Shown here: positions 45,229 to 55,138 of the stretch, piece after piece | Position numbering within the stretch: the first letter of the stretch is position 1 | Layout: the number at the start of each line of letters is the position of its first letter | Source of the DNA: RUG12519 sp045649685 | GTDB taxonomy: Bacteria; Bacillota; Clostridia; Oscillospirales; Ruminococcaceae | Reading direction: 5' to 3' | Length of the DNA stretch: 64,000 bases | NCBI GenBank assembly: GCA_045649685.1 | Contig: JAZRQJ010000009.1 | Span: 115,279-179,278 of the forward strand | The notes under the pieces: model-generated | Told to the model about the DNA's origin: nothing | Database searches by the model: none | Seen by the model: only the letters and a program-made list of their open reading frames with translations | Program-made: the position numbers and the translations under genes

Positions 45229-45654
45229 CTAAAAAAATACTCCGTTATTTTCCAATTCGTCCAACAAATCTCCCATAACATCAACATTATAAGGTGTTAT
45301 TATAAAAGTACTATTAGCAACACGTTTAATTTGTCCGTTATTAGCATATGCTACACCACTCAAAAAATCAACCAATCTGCGTGCAATTTCTTTATTTGTA
45401 GATTCCAAATTAATAACCACTGTTCTTTTTTCATTCAAGTGGTCTGCAATAGAACTTGCATCTTCAAAATGTTCTGGTTTAACTAAAACAACTTTTAGTT
45501 GAGTAGTAGCATTAATGTTAACCACTTTGTTATTTCTAACATCGTCATCTGATCTTCTAACTTTCTCTTCCTTTGTTATAAAATTATCCTCATATTCATC
45601 ATCATAATACTCATCTGTTCCAACAATACCTTTAATTTTATCGATTAAACTCAC
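45229..45654 (-). CDS. sepF: Cell division protein SepF
   Basis: A 141-residue FtsZ-binding protein. The N-terminal amphipathic stretch (MSLIDKIKGIVG) anchors it to the membrane; an acidic linker with DEYYDDEYED follows; the C-terminal domain (about 52-141) has LVKPEHFEDASSIADHL and VVINLESTNKEIARR, then FIITPYNVDV. It lies between yggS and divIVA. ylmG and ylmH, usually next, are missing. Confidence 0.96.
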   Translation of the reverse strand: MSLIDKIKGIVGTDEYYDDEYEDNFITKEEKVRRSDDDVRNNKVVNINATTQLKVVLVKPEHFEDASSIADHLNEKRTVVINLESTNKEIARRLVDFLSGVAYANNGQIKRVANSTFIITPYNVDVMGDLLDELENNGVFF

Positions 45655-45712
45655 TTAAAAAACCTCCTCGTTTTTTATTAATATGTTTAAATTCAAAATA
45701 CTTAAACCCATT

Positions 45713-46414
45713 TTAATGTCGTGTCCCAAACATCAAACTACCTATTCTAACGATGTTCGAACCAAAAGATATGGCTTTTTCAAAATCACTGCTCATACCC
45801 ATTGACAAAAAATCCATATTTACATTATCTATTTTTTCTTGTGAAATGTCAATATATATATCCTTAATTTTTTCAAAATAATATGTAACGTTTTCTTTTG
45901 GTGGTATAGTCATAAGTCCTCTAATTTTCACACCAGGTATATTAGCAATAGTTTTAGTGGCTTCTAAAACTTTGTCGGGATCAAATCCAGTTTTAGTTTG
46001 CTGCTTTCCAATATTTATTTCCAACAGAATAGGCATAATCTTATTATTCTTTAACGCTTGTTTTCCTATTTCACGAGCAATATGCTCACTATCCACAGAT
46101 TCTATCATATCAACTTTATTGATAATTGTCTTAACCTTGTTTCGTTGCAAATGGCCTATAAAATGTATATCAACATTATCATGCTCATAGTAATCATACT
46201 TCGAATTAAGCTCTTGTGCCCTATTTTCTCCCAACAACCTAACTCCTGATTTTATAGCAACATTAACTAAATCCGCAGATACATTTTTTGTAACCGCCAT
46301 TAAACTGATTTCATTCACATTTCTATCCGATTTTGCCGCCGCATATGATATTTTTTTCCTAATTTCTAAAACTCTTTGTTTAACAAAATCATTATCTAAT
46401 TGGTTTGTTATCAT
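45713..46414 (-). CDS. yggS: YggS/YlmE family PLP homeostasis protein
   Basis: A 233-residue single-domain PLP-binding barrel with no catalytic partner domain. The PLP lysine is in LMAVTKNVS. GENRAQEL, HFIGHLQRNKV and SMGMSSDFEKAI are family motifs. It balances cellular vitamin B6. Its start overlaps the end of the upstream HlyD-like gene by 23 bases, implying coupling. Confidence 0.95.
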   Translation of the reverse strand: MITNQLDNDFVKQRVLEIRKKISYAAAKSDRNVNEISLMAVTKNVSADLVNVAIKSGVRLLGENRAQELNSKYDYYEHDNVDIHFIGHLQRNKVKTIINKVDMIESVDSEHIAREIGKQALKNNKIMPILLEINIGKQQTKTGFDPDKVLEATKTIANIPGVKIRGLMTIPPKENVTYYFEKIKDIYIDISQEKIDNVNMDFLSMGMSSDFEKAISFGSNIVRIGSLMFGTRH

Positions 46415-47642
46415 ACAAATCCTTCCCTTGTGTTATAATTTTATCAAAATCTCTCAAATAAGCTGACGTATCGTCTGAACGAGACACACAAAGAACATTG
46501 TTTTCATCTTCAAATAAAATATCTACCTTCTTAAACTGCATAGAAACATTGTTCAAAGAATATACACCCACTTCACCCTCATCATTGTTTCTAATAGCAG
46601 TTTTAGGCACCTTAACACCCCTATATGTACGAAATACTATTTCAGCCTTACTAAAACGAATAGAAGACAATCTTTCAGTCATAACATCTATTTTAAATGT
46701 AGCTACACTTTGTTCGCTATTCCAATCTAAATCCAACTTTGTCAATTTGGCAGTTACTTCTTCACCCGCCTCTTCAAATTTAATTTTACACTCCGAACCG
46801 AGCTTAACATCGGAAACCGATCTTGTCGGTAAAACCACTTTAAATATCAATAAAGAGTTAGTTATAACCTTTCCAACATTGTTTCGAGAGCACCCTTTTT
46901 GACATTCATTATATAATTGATTTAATTGTTCAGCATTAAAATTATCGGCTAATTTTAACAAACACCTATCTTCATATCCATCAATATAATCAACAAAATA
47001 TCCAGACACAGGTGTAATTATAGATTTAGGTTTAGATGAAATAGTTTTATTTACATTATTTTTTTCAGAAGAAAGTTTAGCAATGGTATCATTAAAATCC
47101 GTTACTTGATTTGTTATTATTTGTTTTTTATTAAAAAGCATTGTCATTTGGTCTTTAGTCTCTTTAATTGTATTTAAATTACCATTTTTTAAAGTCCTTA
47201 TCAATTCATAATAATTGCAATTCATTTGTTTATTTATAGTTTTTATGTTCATATCCTGTAAAGAACCCGGATTTTGTGCTTCATTTAAAGCACTAATTTC
47301 TTTATCTAAAATATCCACTTGTTTTATTTTTGATATATCATCTTGTGTCGTATAAGATTTAGCCACCTCAGATTTTGCTGCCACACGTGCACCATTACAA
47401 AAATTGTTCTTAACAATTCCAGAATATTCACTAGAATTCAAAACAACTTCATCTTTAAAAATAACACCTATTCCCTCAGCTTTTTTTTCCATAACGTCGC
47501 TGCGCACAATTGTCGTCTCATAATTAAATGTCAACTTAAGATATATTTGATATGCAACTCCAACCACGAAGCAACAAGAAAACAGCACAAGTAAAAACTT
47601 TAAACAAAATGACTTCATGTAAAATATATGGCAAAAAGCCAC
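46392..47642 (-). CDS. HlyD-like membrane-anchored adaptor protein
   Basis: A protein of about 408-416 residues with one N-terminal membrane helix (FLLVLFSCCFVVGVAYQIYL). It then has a lipoyl/biotin-like half motif, EYSGIVKNNFCNGARV, a helical section (about 105-225) and a second half, KSIITPVSGYFVDYIDGYEDRCL, followed by beta-rich domains. This is the order of HlyD-type adaptors. No transporter partner is adjacent; yggS and sepF follow. The start is unclear: a GTG at 47642 is only three bases from GGAGG, while the ATG at 47618 has no good site. A link to cell division or sporulation is suggested only by place. Confidence 0.75.
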   Translation of the reverse strand: MAFCHIFYMKSFCLKFLLVLFSCCFVVGVAYQIYLKLTFNYETTIVRSDVMEKKAEGIGVIFKDEVVLNSSEYSGIVKNNFCNGARVAAKSEVAKSYTTQDDISKIKQVDILDKEISALNEAQNPGSLQDMNIKTINKQMNCNYYELIRTLKNGNLNTIKETKDQMTMLFNKKQIITNQVTDFNDTIAKLSSEKNNVNKTISSKPKSIITPVSGYFVDYIDGYEDRCLLKLADNFNAEQLNQLYNECQKGCSRNNVGKVITNSLLIFKVVLPTRSVSDVKLGSECKIKFEEAGEEVTAKLTKLDLDWNSEQSVATFKIDVMTERLSSIRFSKAEIVFRTYRGVKVPKTAIRNNDEGEVGVYSLNNVSMQFKKVDILFEDENNVLCVSRSDDTSAYLRDFDKIITQGKDLYDNKPIR

Positions 47643-47714
47643 TTACCTCCATAAAAATTATTAAAACACAACTATTAAACAGATTATACCATAATTTTCA
47701 AAAAAATCATAATA

Positions 47715-48692
47715 TTATTTAAAATGATTATTAACAATTTCAATAACTTTATTTTTTATATCTATATCACTTAATCTATCGCAATATATCCAGTTAATAT
47801 CTTTGTTTCTACGAAACCATGTCAATTGACGCTTAGCATATTTTCTAGTGTTTTGTTTTAATTTAGAAATACATATATCTAAACTCTCATTTCCATTAAA
47901 ATATCCTATAAATTCTTTATAGCCTATTGCCTGCATAGATGTGTGTGAACTCGAACTGGAATTAATGATACAATGTGCTTCTTTCAACAGTCCAGAGTCA
48001 ATCATATCATCAACTCTATCATTAATCCTCTTATATAAAATTTCACGATCATCAAAAGTTAACCCTATTCTGCAAGCATCAAAACAAGACGGAACCGATT
48101 TGCTTAATTTTAAATTGTCACTTATTTTCATACCAGTGGCAGAATAAATTTCTAGCCCCCTAATAATTCTCTTTGTATTATTAGGATGCAATGTTTTGGC
48201 ATATTCAAAATCAACTTTTTTTAACTTATCTAACATATGTTCTGATCCAAATTGTTCTAATTCCTCAAAAAGCCTTTTTCTTACAGCCAAATTTTCATTT
48301 TGACCTTGAAATTGTATACCATTTAATAATGAGTCAACATATAATCCTGTTCCACCAACTAAAATAGGTTTTTTACCTCTATCAACAATATCTTCAATAA
48401 CCTTCTTGGCCATTTTAACATAATCGGCAACTGAAAATAACTCATCTTGATGAAGAAAATCTATCATATGATGCGGAACTAATTTTTGTTCTTCAGCGGT
48501 AGGTTTTGCAGTTCCAATGTCCATACCCTTATATATTTGCATAGAATCCGCTGAAATTATTTCTGCGTTAATCTGCTTAGCCAACCAAATTGCCAAACTA
48601 CTTTTTCCAGATGCTGTGGGACCAACTATAGCACATATTTTTATTTTATTTTTGTATTCTTCCAAATTCTTTGTCAAACCTTTCTTTATCAA
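47715..48692 (-). CDS. miaA: tRNA dimethylallyltransferase MiaA
   Basis: Adds a dimethylallyl group to A37 of tRNAs reading UNN codons; MiaB then adds the methylthio group. The product of about 316-325 residues has the P-loop IVGPTASGKSSLA, ISADSMQIYKGMDIGTAKP, and YAKRQLTWFRRN near the C-terminus. The start must be a TTG (48692 or 48665), as no in-frame ATG precedes the P-loop; both lie inside mutL. It shares a transcript with mutS, mutL and miaB. Confidence 0.93.
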   Translation of the reverse strand: MIKKGLTKNLEEYKNKIKICAIVGPTASGKSSLAIWLAKQINAEIISADSMQIYKGMDIGTAKPTAEEQKLVPHHMIDFLHQDELFSVADYVKMAKKVIEDIVDRGKKPILVGGTGLYVDSLLNGIQFQGQNENLAVRKRLFEELEQFGSEHMLDKLKKVDFEYAKTLHPNNTKRIIRGLEIYSATGMKISDNLKLSKSVPSCFDACRIGLTFDDREILYKRINDRVDDMIDSGLLKEAHCIINSSSSSHTSMQAIGYKEFIGYFNGNESLDICISKLKQNTRKYAKRQLTWFRRNKDINWIYCDRLSDIDIKNKVIEIVNNHFK

Positions 48693-50616
48693 AAGTTAAC
48701 ACAACTGGTCTTCCATGAGGACAGGTGCGAATTTTTTCATCAAAATAAACTTGATTAACTAAAGCCCTGAGTTCTTCAATATTATTATCATCATTAGCCT
48801 TTATTGCAGCTCTACAAGCAATAGTGTGATACAAATCGTCTAAAGTAGCAGGTGTAAAATCATTTATCTTTGTTTTTAAATTCAAAAGAATTTCTTCAAA
48901 CACTTCAACACAATTTTTATTGTTCAAAGCCATGGGAATTTCTCTGATTAAAATTGAGCGTCCACCAAAATCCTCAACCCCAAAACCAAATTTTATAAAA
49001 ATCTCACTATTATCTAAAACCAACTCATGATCTTCATTAGAATCTAAAACAACTTTCTTAGGCAAAAGTAAGATTTGTCGCTCCAGTCTATCGGATTCTT
49101 TCTTTATTTTTTCATATAATATGCGCTCATGAGCTGCATGCTTATCTATAACTACAAAATTATTACCTACTTCAACTAAAATATATGTTTTAAATATTTC
49201 ACCAACTATTCTCAAATAATCTTGTTGTTCTGACGAAACTATTTCTTCACTAATTTTCTCGTCATTTAATTTATCTTCCTCACCACTAATATTTTCATTA
49301 TTTAATTCAATAGTTTCCTCAACCAATTTACGTTTATTATGATTTAATGTATTATCTACATCATCCGCATCGTCTTTTAACTCTTTATCCAAACTTTTCA
49401 CAATATTAGCATTAGATAGAAATTTATATTGCGAAAAATTTTCACCACAATTTGTTGAGTATGATTTAACTGTAGTAGAAAAATCATTTGACGAAACACT
49501 AGGTTCATGAAAATAATCTTTATCTTTAACAATATTATTTGTGTTTATTTGCATTTGCTTCACATCAACATTATCTGCTGAAAAATAATTACGCTGTAAA
49601 TCTGGAGTCTTAACTTCTGGCAGTTTATTGTTTTCAGATATAGCAGATCTAACTGCAGAATAAATTGCTCTTAAAACTTCCATTTCATTAGAAAACCTAA
49701 TTTCAACTTTAGCTGGATGTACGTTAATATCTATTTTTTGTGGTTCCATATTTACAAATAAAACAAAAGCAGGATATTTTCCTATCATTGAAAATCCTTT
49801 AAATGCTTCTTCAACTCCCGAACTACATGTTTTTGATTTTACATATCTACCATTTACAAAACTATATTGTAGATTTCGATTAGAACGACAATATCGCGGA
49901 TTACTAATAAAACCACTTATTTTTATATTTCCATCATCGTAATTAACGGGTAATAAAGACTTATATAAGTCTCTCCCAAAAATATTATAAATAACATCAT
50001 CTAAAGACCCATTGCCAGCAGTTTGAAAAATTTTCTTTCCATTTTTCTTAAATCCAAAAGAAATATTACAATTACTAATTGCTAATTTTTCTAGAATATC
50101 TTGTATTACATTTGCCTCAGTAGAATCTTTTTTTAAAAATTTACGTCTTGCAGGAACATTATAAAAAAGTTGTTCTATAGAGAACATGGTTCCATTTGAA
50201 CAACTAACAGATTCAATATTTTTTTCTTCGCCAGCTTCTATAAAATACCTTACGCCAAATTCATCTTCTTGTCTCTTGGTTAAAACTTCAACTTTAGAAA
50301 CAGCACAAATAGAGGCAAGTGCCTCTCCTCGAAATCCTAGTGTGCCTATATTATTTAAATCAATCTTTGTTGACACCTTACTTGTAGCATGTCTTAAAAA
50401 AGCCAATTTACAATCATCAAAATCCATTCCAACTCCATCATCAATTACTCTAATCAGACTTTTTCCACCATCTTTTATATCAACAAAAATCGATCTTGCT
50501 TTAGCATCTATCGAATTTTCAACCAATTCTTTAACAACAGAAGCAGGCCTCTCAATAACTTCTCCTGCCGCTATCAATTCATAAATGCTTTTTTCTAAAA
50601 GATGAATTTTTCCCAC
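48646..50616 (-). CDS. mutL: DNA mismatch repair protein MutL
   Basis: Couples MutS recognition to downstream repair. The 656 residues start at a GTG six bases from GGAGG. The GHKL ATPase domain (1-330) has ELVENSIDAKA, DDGVGMD, TLGFRGEALASI and NVPARRKFL. The C-terminal part (about 465-656) has DQHAAHERI in the form DKHAAHERILYEK. I do not see the DQHA(x)2E(x)4E endonuclease motif with certainty, but its core DKHAAHERILYE is close, and CPHGRPV near the end is the matching metal motif. It follows mutS by 19 bases. Confidence 0.96.
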   Translation of the reverse strand: MGKIHLLEKSIYELIAAGEVIERPASVVKELVENSIDAKARSIFVDIKDGGKSLIRVIDDGVGMDFDDCKLAFLRHATSKVSTKIDLNNIGTLGFRGEALASICAVSKVEVLTKRQEDEFGVRYFIEAGEEKNIESVSCSNGTMFSIEQLFYNVPARRKFLKKDSTEANVIQDILEKLAISNCNISFGFKKNGKKIFQTAGNGSLDDVIYNIFGRDLYKSLLPVNYDDGNIKISGFISNPRYCRSNRNLQYSFVNGRYVKSKTCSSGVEEAFKGFSMIGKYPAFVLFVNMEPQKIDINVHPAKVEIRFSNEMEVLRAIYSAVRSAISENNKLPEVKTPDLQRNYFSADNVDVKQMQINTNNIVKDKDYFHEPSVSSNDFSTTVKSYSTNCGENFSQYKFLSNANIVKSLDKELKDDADDVDNTLNHNKRKLVEETIELNNENISGEEDKLNDEKISEEIVSSEQQDYLRIVGEIFKTYILVEVGNNFVVIDKHAAHERILYEKIKKESDRLERQILLLPKKVVLDSNEDHELVLDNSEIFIKFGFGVEDFGGRSILIREIPMALNNKNCVEVFEEILLNLKTKINDFTPATLDDLYHTIACRAAIKANDDNNIEELRALVNQVYFDEKIRTCPHGRPVVLTFDKERFDKEFGRIQK

Positions 50617-50635
50617 AACTAACCTCCACTTTTTA

Positions 50636-53239
50636 TTACAAATCCTTTTTTATACTATATAACAAATTCATAGCTTCAATAGGAGTTAAAGTATCAATAG
50701 ACAAGTCTTTTAATTTATCTAACACTCTCTTTTCATTAGTATCAAATAAAGAAACTTGCGTAGAATCCAATTGTTCTTCACAAATATTTTCATGACAATG
50801 CTTGTCTTTTTCCATATCTTTTAAAATAACATTCGCTCTTTTTATAACACTATCTGGAATTCCAGCAAGCTTAGCAACAGCTATTCCATAACTATCATCA
50901 ACGCCACCCTTAACAATTTTTCTTAAAAATGTTATGTCATCTCCGCGTTTTTTCACAGCAATATTATAATTTTTAACACCATCTAATTCTTGCTCTAGAG
51001 AAGTCAATTCATGGTAATGCGTAGCAAACAGCGTTTTACAGCCAAGATTTTTTGACTTTATAATATGCTCTGCAACTGCTTTTGCAATGCTCATTCCATC
51101 AAATGTTGACGTGCCTCTTCCTATCTCATCTAATATTACCAAACTTTTTTCTGTAGCATTTTTTAATATTTCAGCCACTTCACTCATTTCAACCATAAAT
51201 GTAGATTTTCCAGCAGTAAGATCATCAGACGCTCCTATGCGAGTAAATATTCTATCAACAATTCCAATTCTAGCAAATTCCGCCGGAACAAAACTTCCTA
51301 TCTGAGCCATCAATACAATAAGTGCCACCTGTCTCATGTAAGTAGACTTTCCAGCCATGTTAGGTCCTGTTATCATCATCATTTTGTTTTCACAGTTATC
51401 CATTTTTGTATCATTGGAAACAAAAGGCATGTCTAATATTGCCTCAACAACAGGATGCCGACCATTTTTTATAATCAATTCACTATCTGTACTAATCTCA
51501 GGTTTAATATAATTATTGTTCTGGGCAACAACAGAAAATGAACAAAGAACATCTAGCATAGCAATAGCTTTTGCCGTGCTCTGAATTTCCATTAATTTAT
51601 TTGAAACCACATTTTTTAGTTCTTCAAAGATCTCTTGTTCTATCTTTATACTACGCTCGCTAGCAGTTAAAATCTTTTCTTCATACTCCTTTAATTCTGG
51701 AGTAATAAAACGCTCACTAGAAGTAAGTGTTTGTTTTCTAATATAATAATCCGGAACCTTATCTAAACAAGACTTCGTGACCTCTATATAATATCCAAAA
51801 ACTTTATTATAGTTAATTTTTAGTTTACTTATTCCTGTCTGCTCTCTTTCACGCGCTTCAATGGTTAATAGAGTTTCTTTTCCATTTTCTCTAATATTTC
51901 TAAGCTCATCTAGTTCATTATGAAATCCCTCACGAATAACTCCACCATCTTTTAAATTAACAGGAGGTTCATCAACTAATGCAGATTCAAGCAATTCATA
52001 TACATTATTGATATCTTTTATTCTTTTATTTATATTTTGCACTAATAAGTTTGGAACTAGCTCCAATTGTCTTTTTAAACTCGGAATCTCACCAATTGTT
52101 TGAGACAATGCTCTTAATTCCCTAGGATTTATTGACCCATATATAACTTTAGTCATCAGCCGCTCTAAATCATATATTCTAGACAAAATTTCAATAATAT
52201 CATCTCTAGTCATTTTGTTTTTTATAAGCGATTCAACAGCATCATGCCTTTTTACAATTTGAATCGGATTTATTAACGGCTGCTCTATTAATTTTCTAAT
52301 TAATCTTTTTCCCATAGATGTTTTGGTTTTATCTAAAATCCATAGCAAACTTCTTTGTTTTTGTCCCGTCATAATGGTTTTAGTTAATTCCAAATTTTTT
52401 CGAGCATATGCATCAATTCCCATATACTGATATCCACTATAGTAGGCCAAATCGACTAATCTTTTAACACCGTCTTTCTGGGTATCTGCTAAATATAAAA
52501 TCAAAGCTCCTAAAGATTTAACGCACAAATCTGAATTAATAATATCATCAGAGACTTCATTAAATTGATTATAAATCAACTTCTTACAAATATTGTTATC
52601 GTAATTTTCAGAATCTACCAACTCGCCAATACACTTCAATTGCTTTGTTAAATATGAACTAACCTCTTTAAGATTCACTAAATCTTCATTATATAAAATT
52701 TCAGTAGGCGAAAATCTTTCTAGCTCATTTATTATGTCAAAAGAAACATTAGTTGAATTAATTTGAGTTACGTGAACCGTTCCTGTAGATATATCTGCAA
52801 AGCATATTCCAAAATCATTTCCAGATAAAAATATCGAACATATGTAGTTATTAACCCCCTCTTCCAACATATCAGATTCAAATACTGTTCCTGGCGTTAT
52901 TATTCTAACAACATCCCTACGAACTAATTTTTTAGTAGAATCTATTTTATCGGTTTGCTCACATATAGCAACCTTAAAACCTTTATCTATTAACTTTTTT
53001 ATATAAACATCAACACTATGATACGGGATACCACACATAGGAGCACGTTCAGCTAATCCACATTCTTTACCAGTTAAAGTAATTTCTAATTCTCTAGAAG
53101 CAACAATGGCATCATCAAAAAAAAGCTCATAAAAATCACCTAATCTAAAAAACAACAAATGCTTTTTATGCTGATTTTTTATTTCCATATATTGTTTCAT
53201 CATTGGTGATAATTTGCTAAAATCTATCGATTCAAACAT
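50636..53239 (-). CDS. mutS: DNA mismatch recognition protein MutS
   Basis: Binds mispairs and small loops. The 867 residues have the mismatch-contacting Phe-x-Glu in FFRLGDFYELF, the clamp and lever domains, and an ATPase domain with Walker A TGPNMAGKSTYMRQ, STFMVEMSE, LDEIGRGTSTFDG and the switch ATHYHEL. It precedes mutL in the usual mutS-mutL pair. Confidence 0.98.
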   Translation of the reverse strand: MFESIDFSKLSPMMKQYMEIKNQHKKHLLFFRLGDFYELFFDDAIVASRELEITLTGKECGLAERAPMCGIPYHSVDVYIKKLIDKGFKVAICEQTDKIDSTKKLVRRDVVRIITPGTVFESDMLEEGVNNYICSIFLSGNDFGICFADISTGTVHVTQINSTNVSFDIINELERFSPTEILYNEDLVNLKEVSSYLTKQLKCIGELVDSENYDNNICKKLIYNQFNEVSDDIINSDLCVKSLGALILYLADTQKDGVKRLVDLAYYSGYQYMGIDAYARKNLELTKTIMTGQKQRSLLWILDKTKTSMGKRLIRKLIEQPLINPIQIVKRHDAVESLIKNKMTRDDIIEILSRIYDLERLMTKVIYGSINPRELRALSQTIGEIPSLKRQLELVPNLLVQNINKRIKDINNVYELLESALVDEPPVNLKDGGVIREGFHNELDELRNIRENGKETLLTIEAREREQTGISKLKINYNKVFGYYIEVTKSCLDKVPDYYIRKQTLTSSERFITPELKEYEEKILTASERSIKIEQEIFEELKNVVSNKLMEIQSTAKAIAMLDVLCSFSVVAQNNNYIKPEISTDSELIIKNGRHPVVEAILDMPFVSNDTKMDNCENKMMMITGPNMAGKSTYMRQVALIVLMAQIGSFVPAEFARIGIVDRIFTRIGASDDLTAGKSTFMVEMSEVAEILKNATEKSLVILDEIGRGTSTFDGMSIAKAVAEHIIKSKNLGCKTLFATHYHELTSLEQELDGVKNYNIAVKKRGDDITFLRKIVKGGVDDSYGIAVAKLAGIPDSVIKRANVILKDMEKDKHCHENICEEQLDSTQVSLFDTNEKRVLDKLKDLSIDTLTPIEAMNLLYSIKKDL

Positions 53240-53279
53240 TTAACTAACCTACCCATACTAAAAATTATATTTTAAACCT

Positions 53280-53690
53280 CTAGTGACATTTTGAACATCC
53301 GTCACAACTACCATTACATCCCAAATCATGGATCTCAGAAAACAACATAGGATCTTCTCCATTAACAGCTGCCATCAATATACTGTTTATTCTGTTCATA
53401 ACAGTATCCATTTTTTCACTCGCTTTATTAAAAACCACCATATTTTCATTTTTCATAATTTTTTCATATATTTCACTTAGTTCTGAATTTTTCGCATTTA
53501 TTTTTTCTTGTTGATCACTATTATCTGACAATATAGTCTGTATTTCAAATTTTAGCAAATTAAACTTGCCAATTAAATCATTCAATTCCCTATCATTATC
53601 GTTATTTTGTTTTGCTTGCATTAAATCTAAATATTCGTCTGTCTTTTGAATTTCTTTTCCAAAATTACGAGCCAAATCAATAATATCCAT
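53280..53690 (-). CDS. YlbF/YmcA-family protein with Cys-rich tail
   Basis: A 136-residue helical protein of the YlbF/YmcA fold (residues 1-110). In B. subtilis YlbF, YmcA and YaaT form a complex that carries 4Fe-4S clusters and directs mRNA maturation and Spo0A activity. Here the tail reads CNGSCDGCSKCH, four Cys and one His within 12 residues, suited to bind a metal or cluster. It sits between miaB and mutS, close to where ymcA lies in B. subtilis (next to miaB). Function as a regulator is inferred. Confidence 0.85.
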   Translation of the reverse strand: MDIIDLARNFGKEIQKTDEYLDLMQAKQNNDNDRELNDLIGKFNLLKFEIQTILSDNSDQQEKINAKNSELSEIYEKIMKNENMVVFNKASEKMDTVMNRINSILMAAVNGEDPMLFSEIHDLGCNGSCDGCSKCH

Positions 53691-53708
53691 AAAATTCTCC
53701 TTTTATTT

Positions 53709-55118
53709 TTACACTAATTCACCAATCAACGCCATTCTATGGGCCTTAATTATTTTAACATCTGCAAACTCACCTATTTTTAATTTAGATCTTTCACAAT
53801 CTACAACTAAATTAGTGTCGGTTCTTCCTGTTAACATATTATCATCGGTTCTTCCAATACCATCAAACAAGACTCTTTCAATTTTACCAACATAATTTGC
53901 ATGAACCTCAGCACTAATCTCATTTTGACAATTTATAAGCTCAGTTAGCCACTTAGACTTTTCTTCTTTAGGAATAGGATCATACATTAATTCAGCTTTA
54001 GTTCCCTTTCTTGGAGAAAATATAAACATAAATAAAGAAGAATATTTGACTTCTTTAATTAATTTTAATGTTTCTTTAAAGTCTGAGTATGTTTCACCAG
54101 GAAAACCAACAATTATATCAGATGTAAATGATATATCTGGAATTTTCTTTTTAGTGTAATCAACAATATCCAAATACTGACTCACTGTATATTTTCTATT
54201 CATTGCCTTTAAAATTTTATCACTACCACACTGAACAGGCAAATGTAAATGATTGCAAACTTTGTCGCAATTTGCAATAGTATCTATTAATTCTTTCGTA
54301 GCATCTTTTGGATGAGAAGTCATAAATCTTATTCTAAAATCACCATTTATTTCATTAATCTTAGATAACAAATATGAAAAATTAACCCCAGAATCCAAAT
54401 CATTCCCATATGAATTTACATTTTGTCCAAGCAACATAATTTCCTTATAGCCATTGTCAATTAATTCTTTAACTTCATCATAAATAGAATCAAAACTACG
54501 GCTTCGTTCTCTACCCTTAACATATGGCACTATGCAATATGTACAAAAATTATTACAACCATAACTAATTGGAACAGACGCTTTAAATTTACTCTCTCTA
54601 ACAACAGGCAATCCTTCGGCTATAACACCATCTGAATCAACAATATTATATACTTTCTTAGAGCCACTCAAAATGTTATACATAAATTCCGGTAGTTTGT
54701 GTATAACATGTGTGCCAAATACTAAATTCACTCCTGGAAAAACATCTTTAATTTTCTTTGCAACATGATCTTGCTGCACCATGCATCCACAAAGTCCAAT
54801 TATCATTGCGGGATTTTTTTTCTTGTAGTGAATCAACATACCCAAATTACCATAAACTCTATCATGAGCATTCTCTCGAATAGCACAAGTGTTAAAAATT
54901 ACAACATCTGCACCTTCAGCACTATTACTAATCCCATATCCCATTTGAGCCAACATGCCTTTTATTTTTTCTCCATCAGCAACATTACCCTGGCAACCAT
55001 AGGAGTGTACATAACAAATTGGTTGTCTACTTGAAAAATTACTTTTTAAAATATCTTCACATTTTTTCATATATTCTGCTTGACGTAATAATTCTTCTGG
55101 TGAAACTAAGTTACCCAT
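53709..55118 (-). CDS. miaB: tRNA-2-methylthio-N6-dimethylallyladenosine synthase MiaB
   Basis: Radical SAM methylthiotransferase for A37. The 469 residues have an N-terminal UPF0004 domain with three Cys for the auxiliary cluster (YGCQGN, NTCAIRENA, GLCGCM), the radical SAM motif CNNFCTYC, and a C-terminal TRAM domain (about 402-469). It acts after MiaA, whose gene lies 5 kb downstream in the same run. Confidence 0.97.
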   Translation of the reverse strand: MGNLVSPEELLRQAEYMKKCEDILKSNFSSRQPICYVHSYGCQGNVADGEKIKGMLAQMGYGISNSAEGADVVIFNTCAIRENAHDRVYGNLGMLIHYKKKNPAMIIGLCGCMVQQDHVAKKIKDVFPGVNLVFGTHVIHKLPEFMYNILSGSKKVYNIVDSDGVIAEGLPVVRESKFKASVPISYGCNNFCTYCIVPYVKGRERSRSFDSIYDEVKELIDNGYKEIMLLGQNVNSYGNDLDSGVNFSYLLSKINEINGDFRIRFMTSHPKDATKELIDTIANCDKVCNHLHLPVQCGSDKILKAMNRKYTVSQYLDIVDYTKKKIPDISFTSDIIVGFPGETYSDFKETLKLIKEVKYSSLFMFIFSPRKGTKAELMYDPIPKEEKSKWLTELINCQNEISAEVHANYVGKIERVLFDGIGRTDDNMLTGRTDTNLVVDCERSKLKIGEFADVKIIKAHRMALIGELV

Positions 55119-55138
55119 CTTTTAATTTATTCTCCTTT

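Noticed and set aside
50186..50584. Open frame of 132 codons on the plus strand
   Set aside because: It is antisense to the MutL ATPase domain and has no initiation signals.
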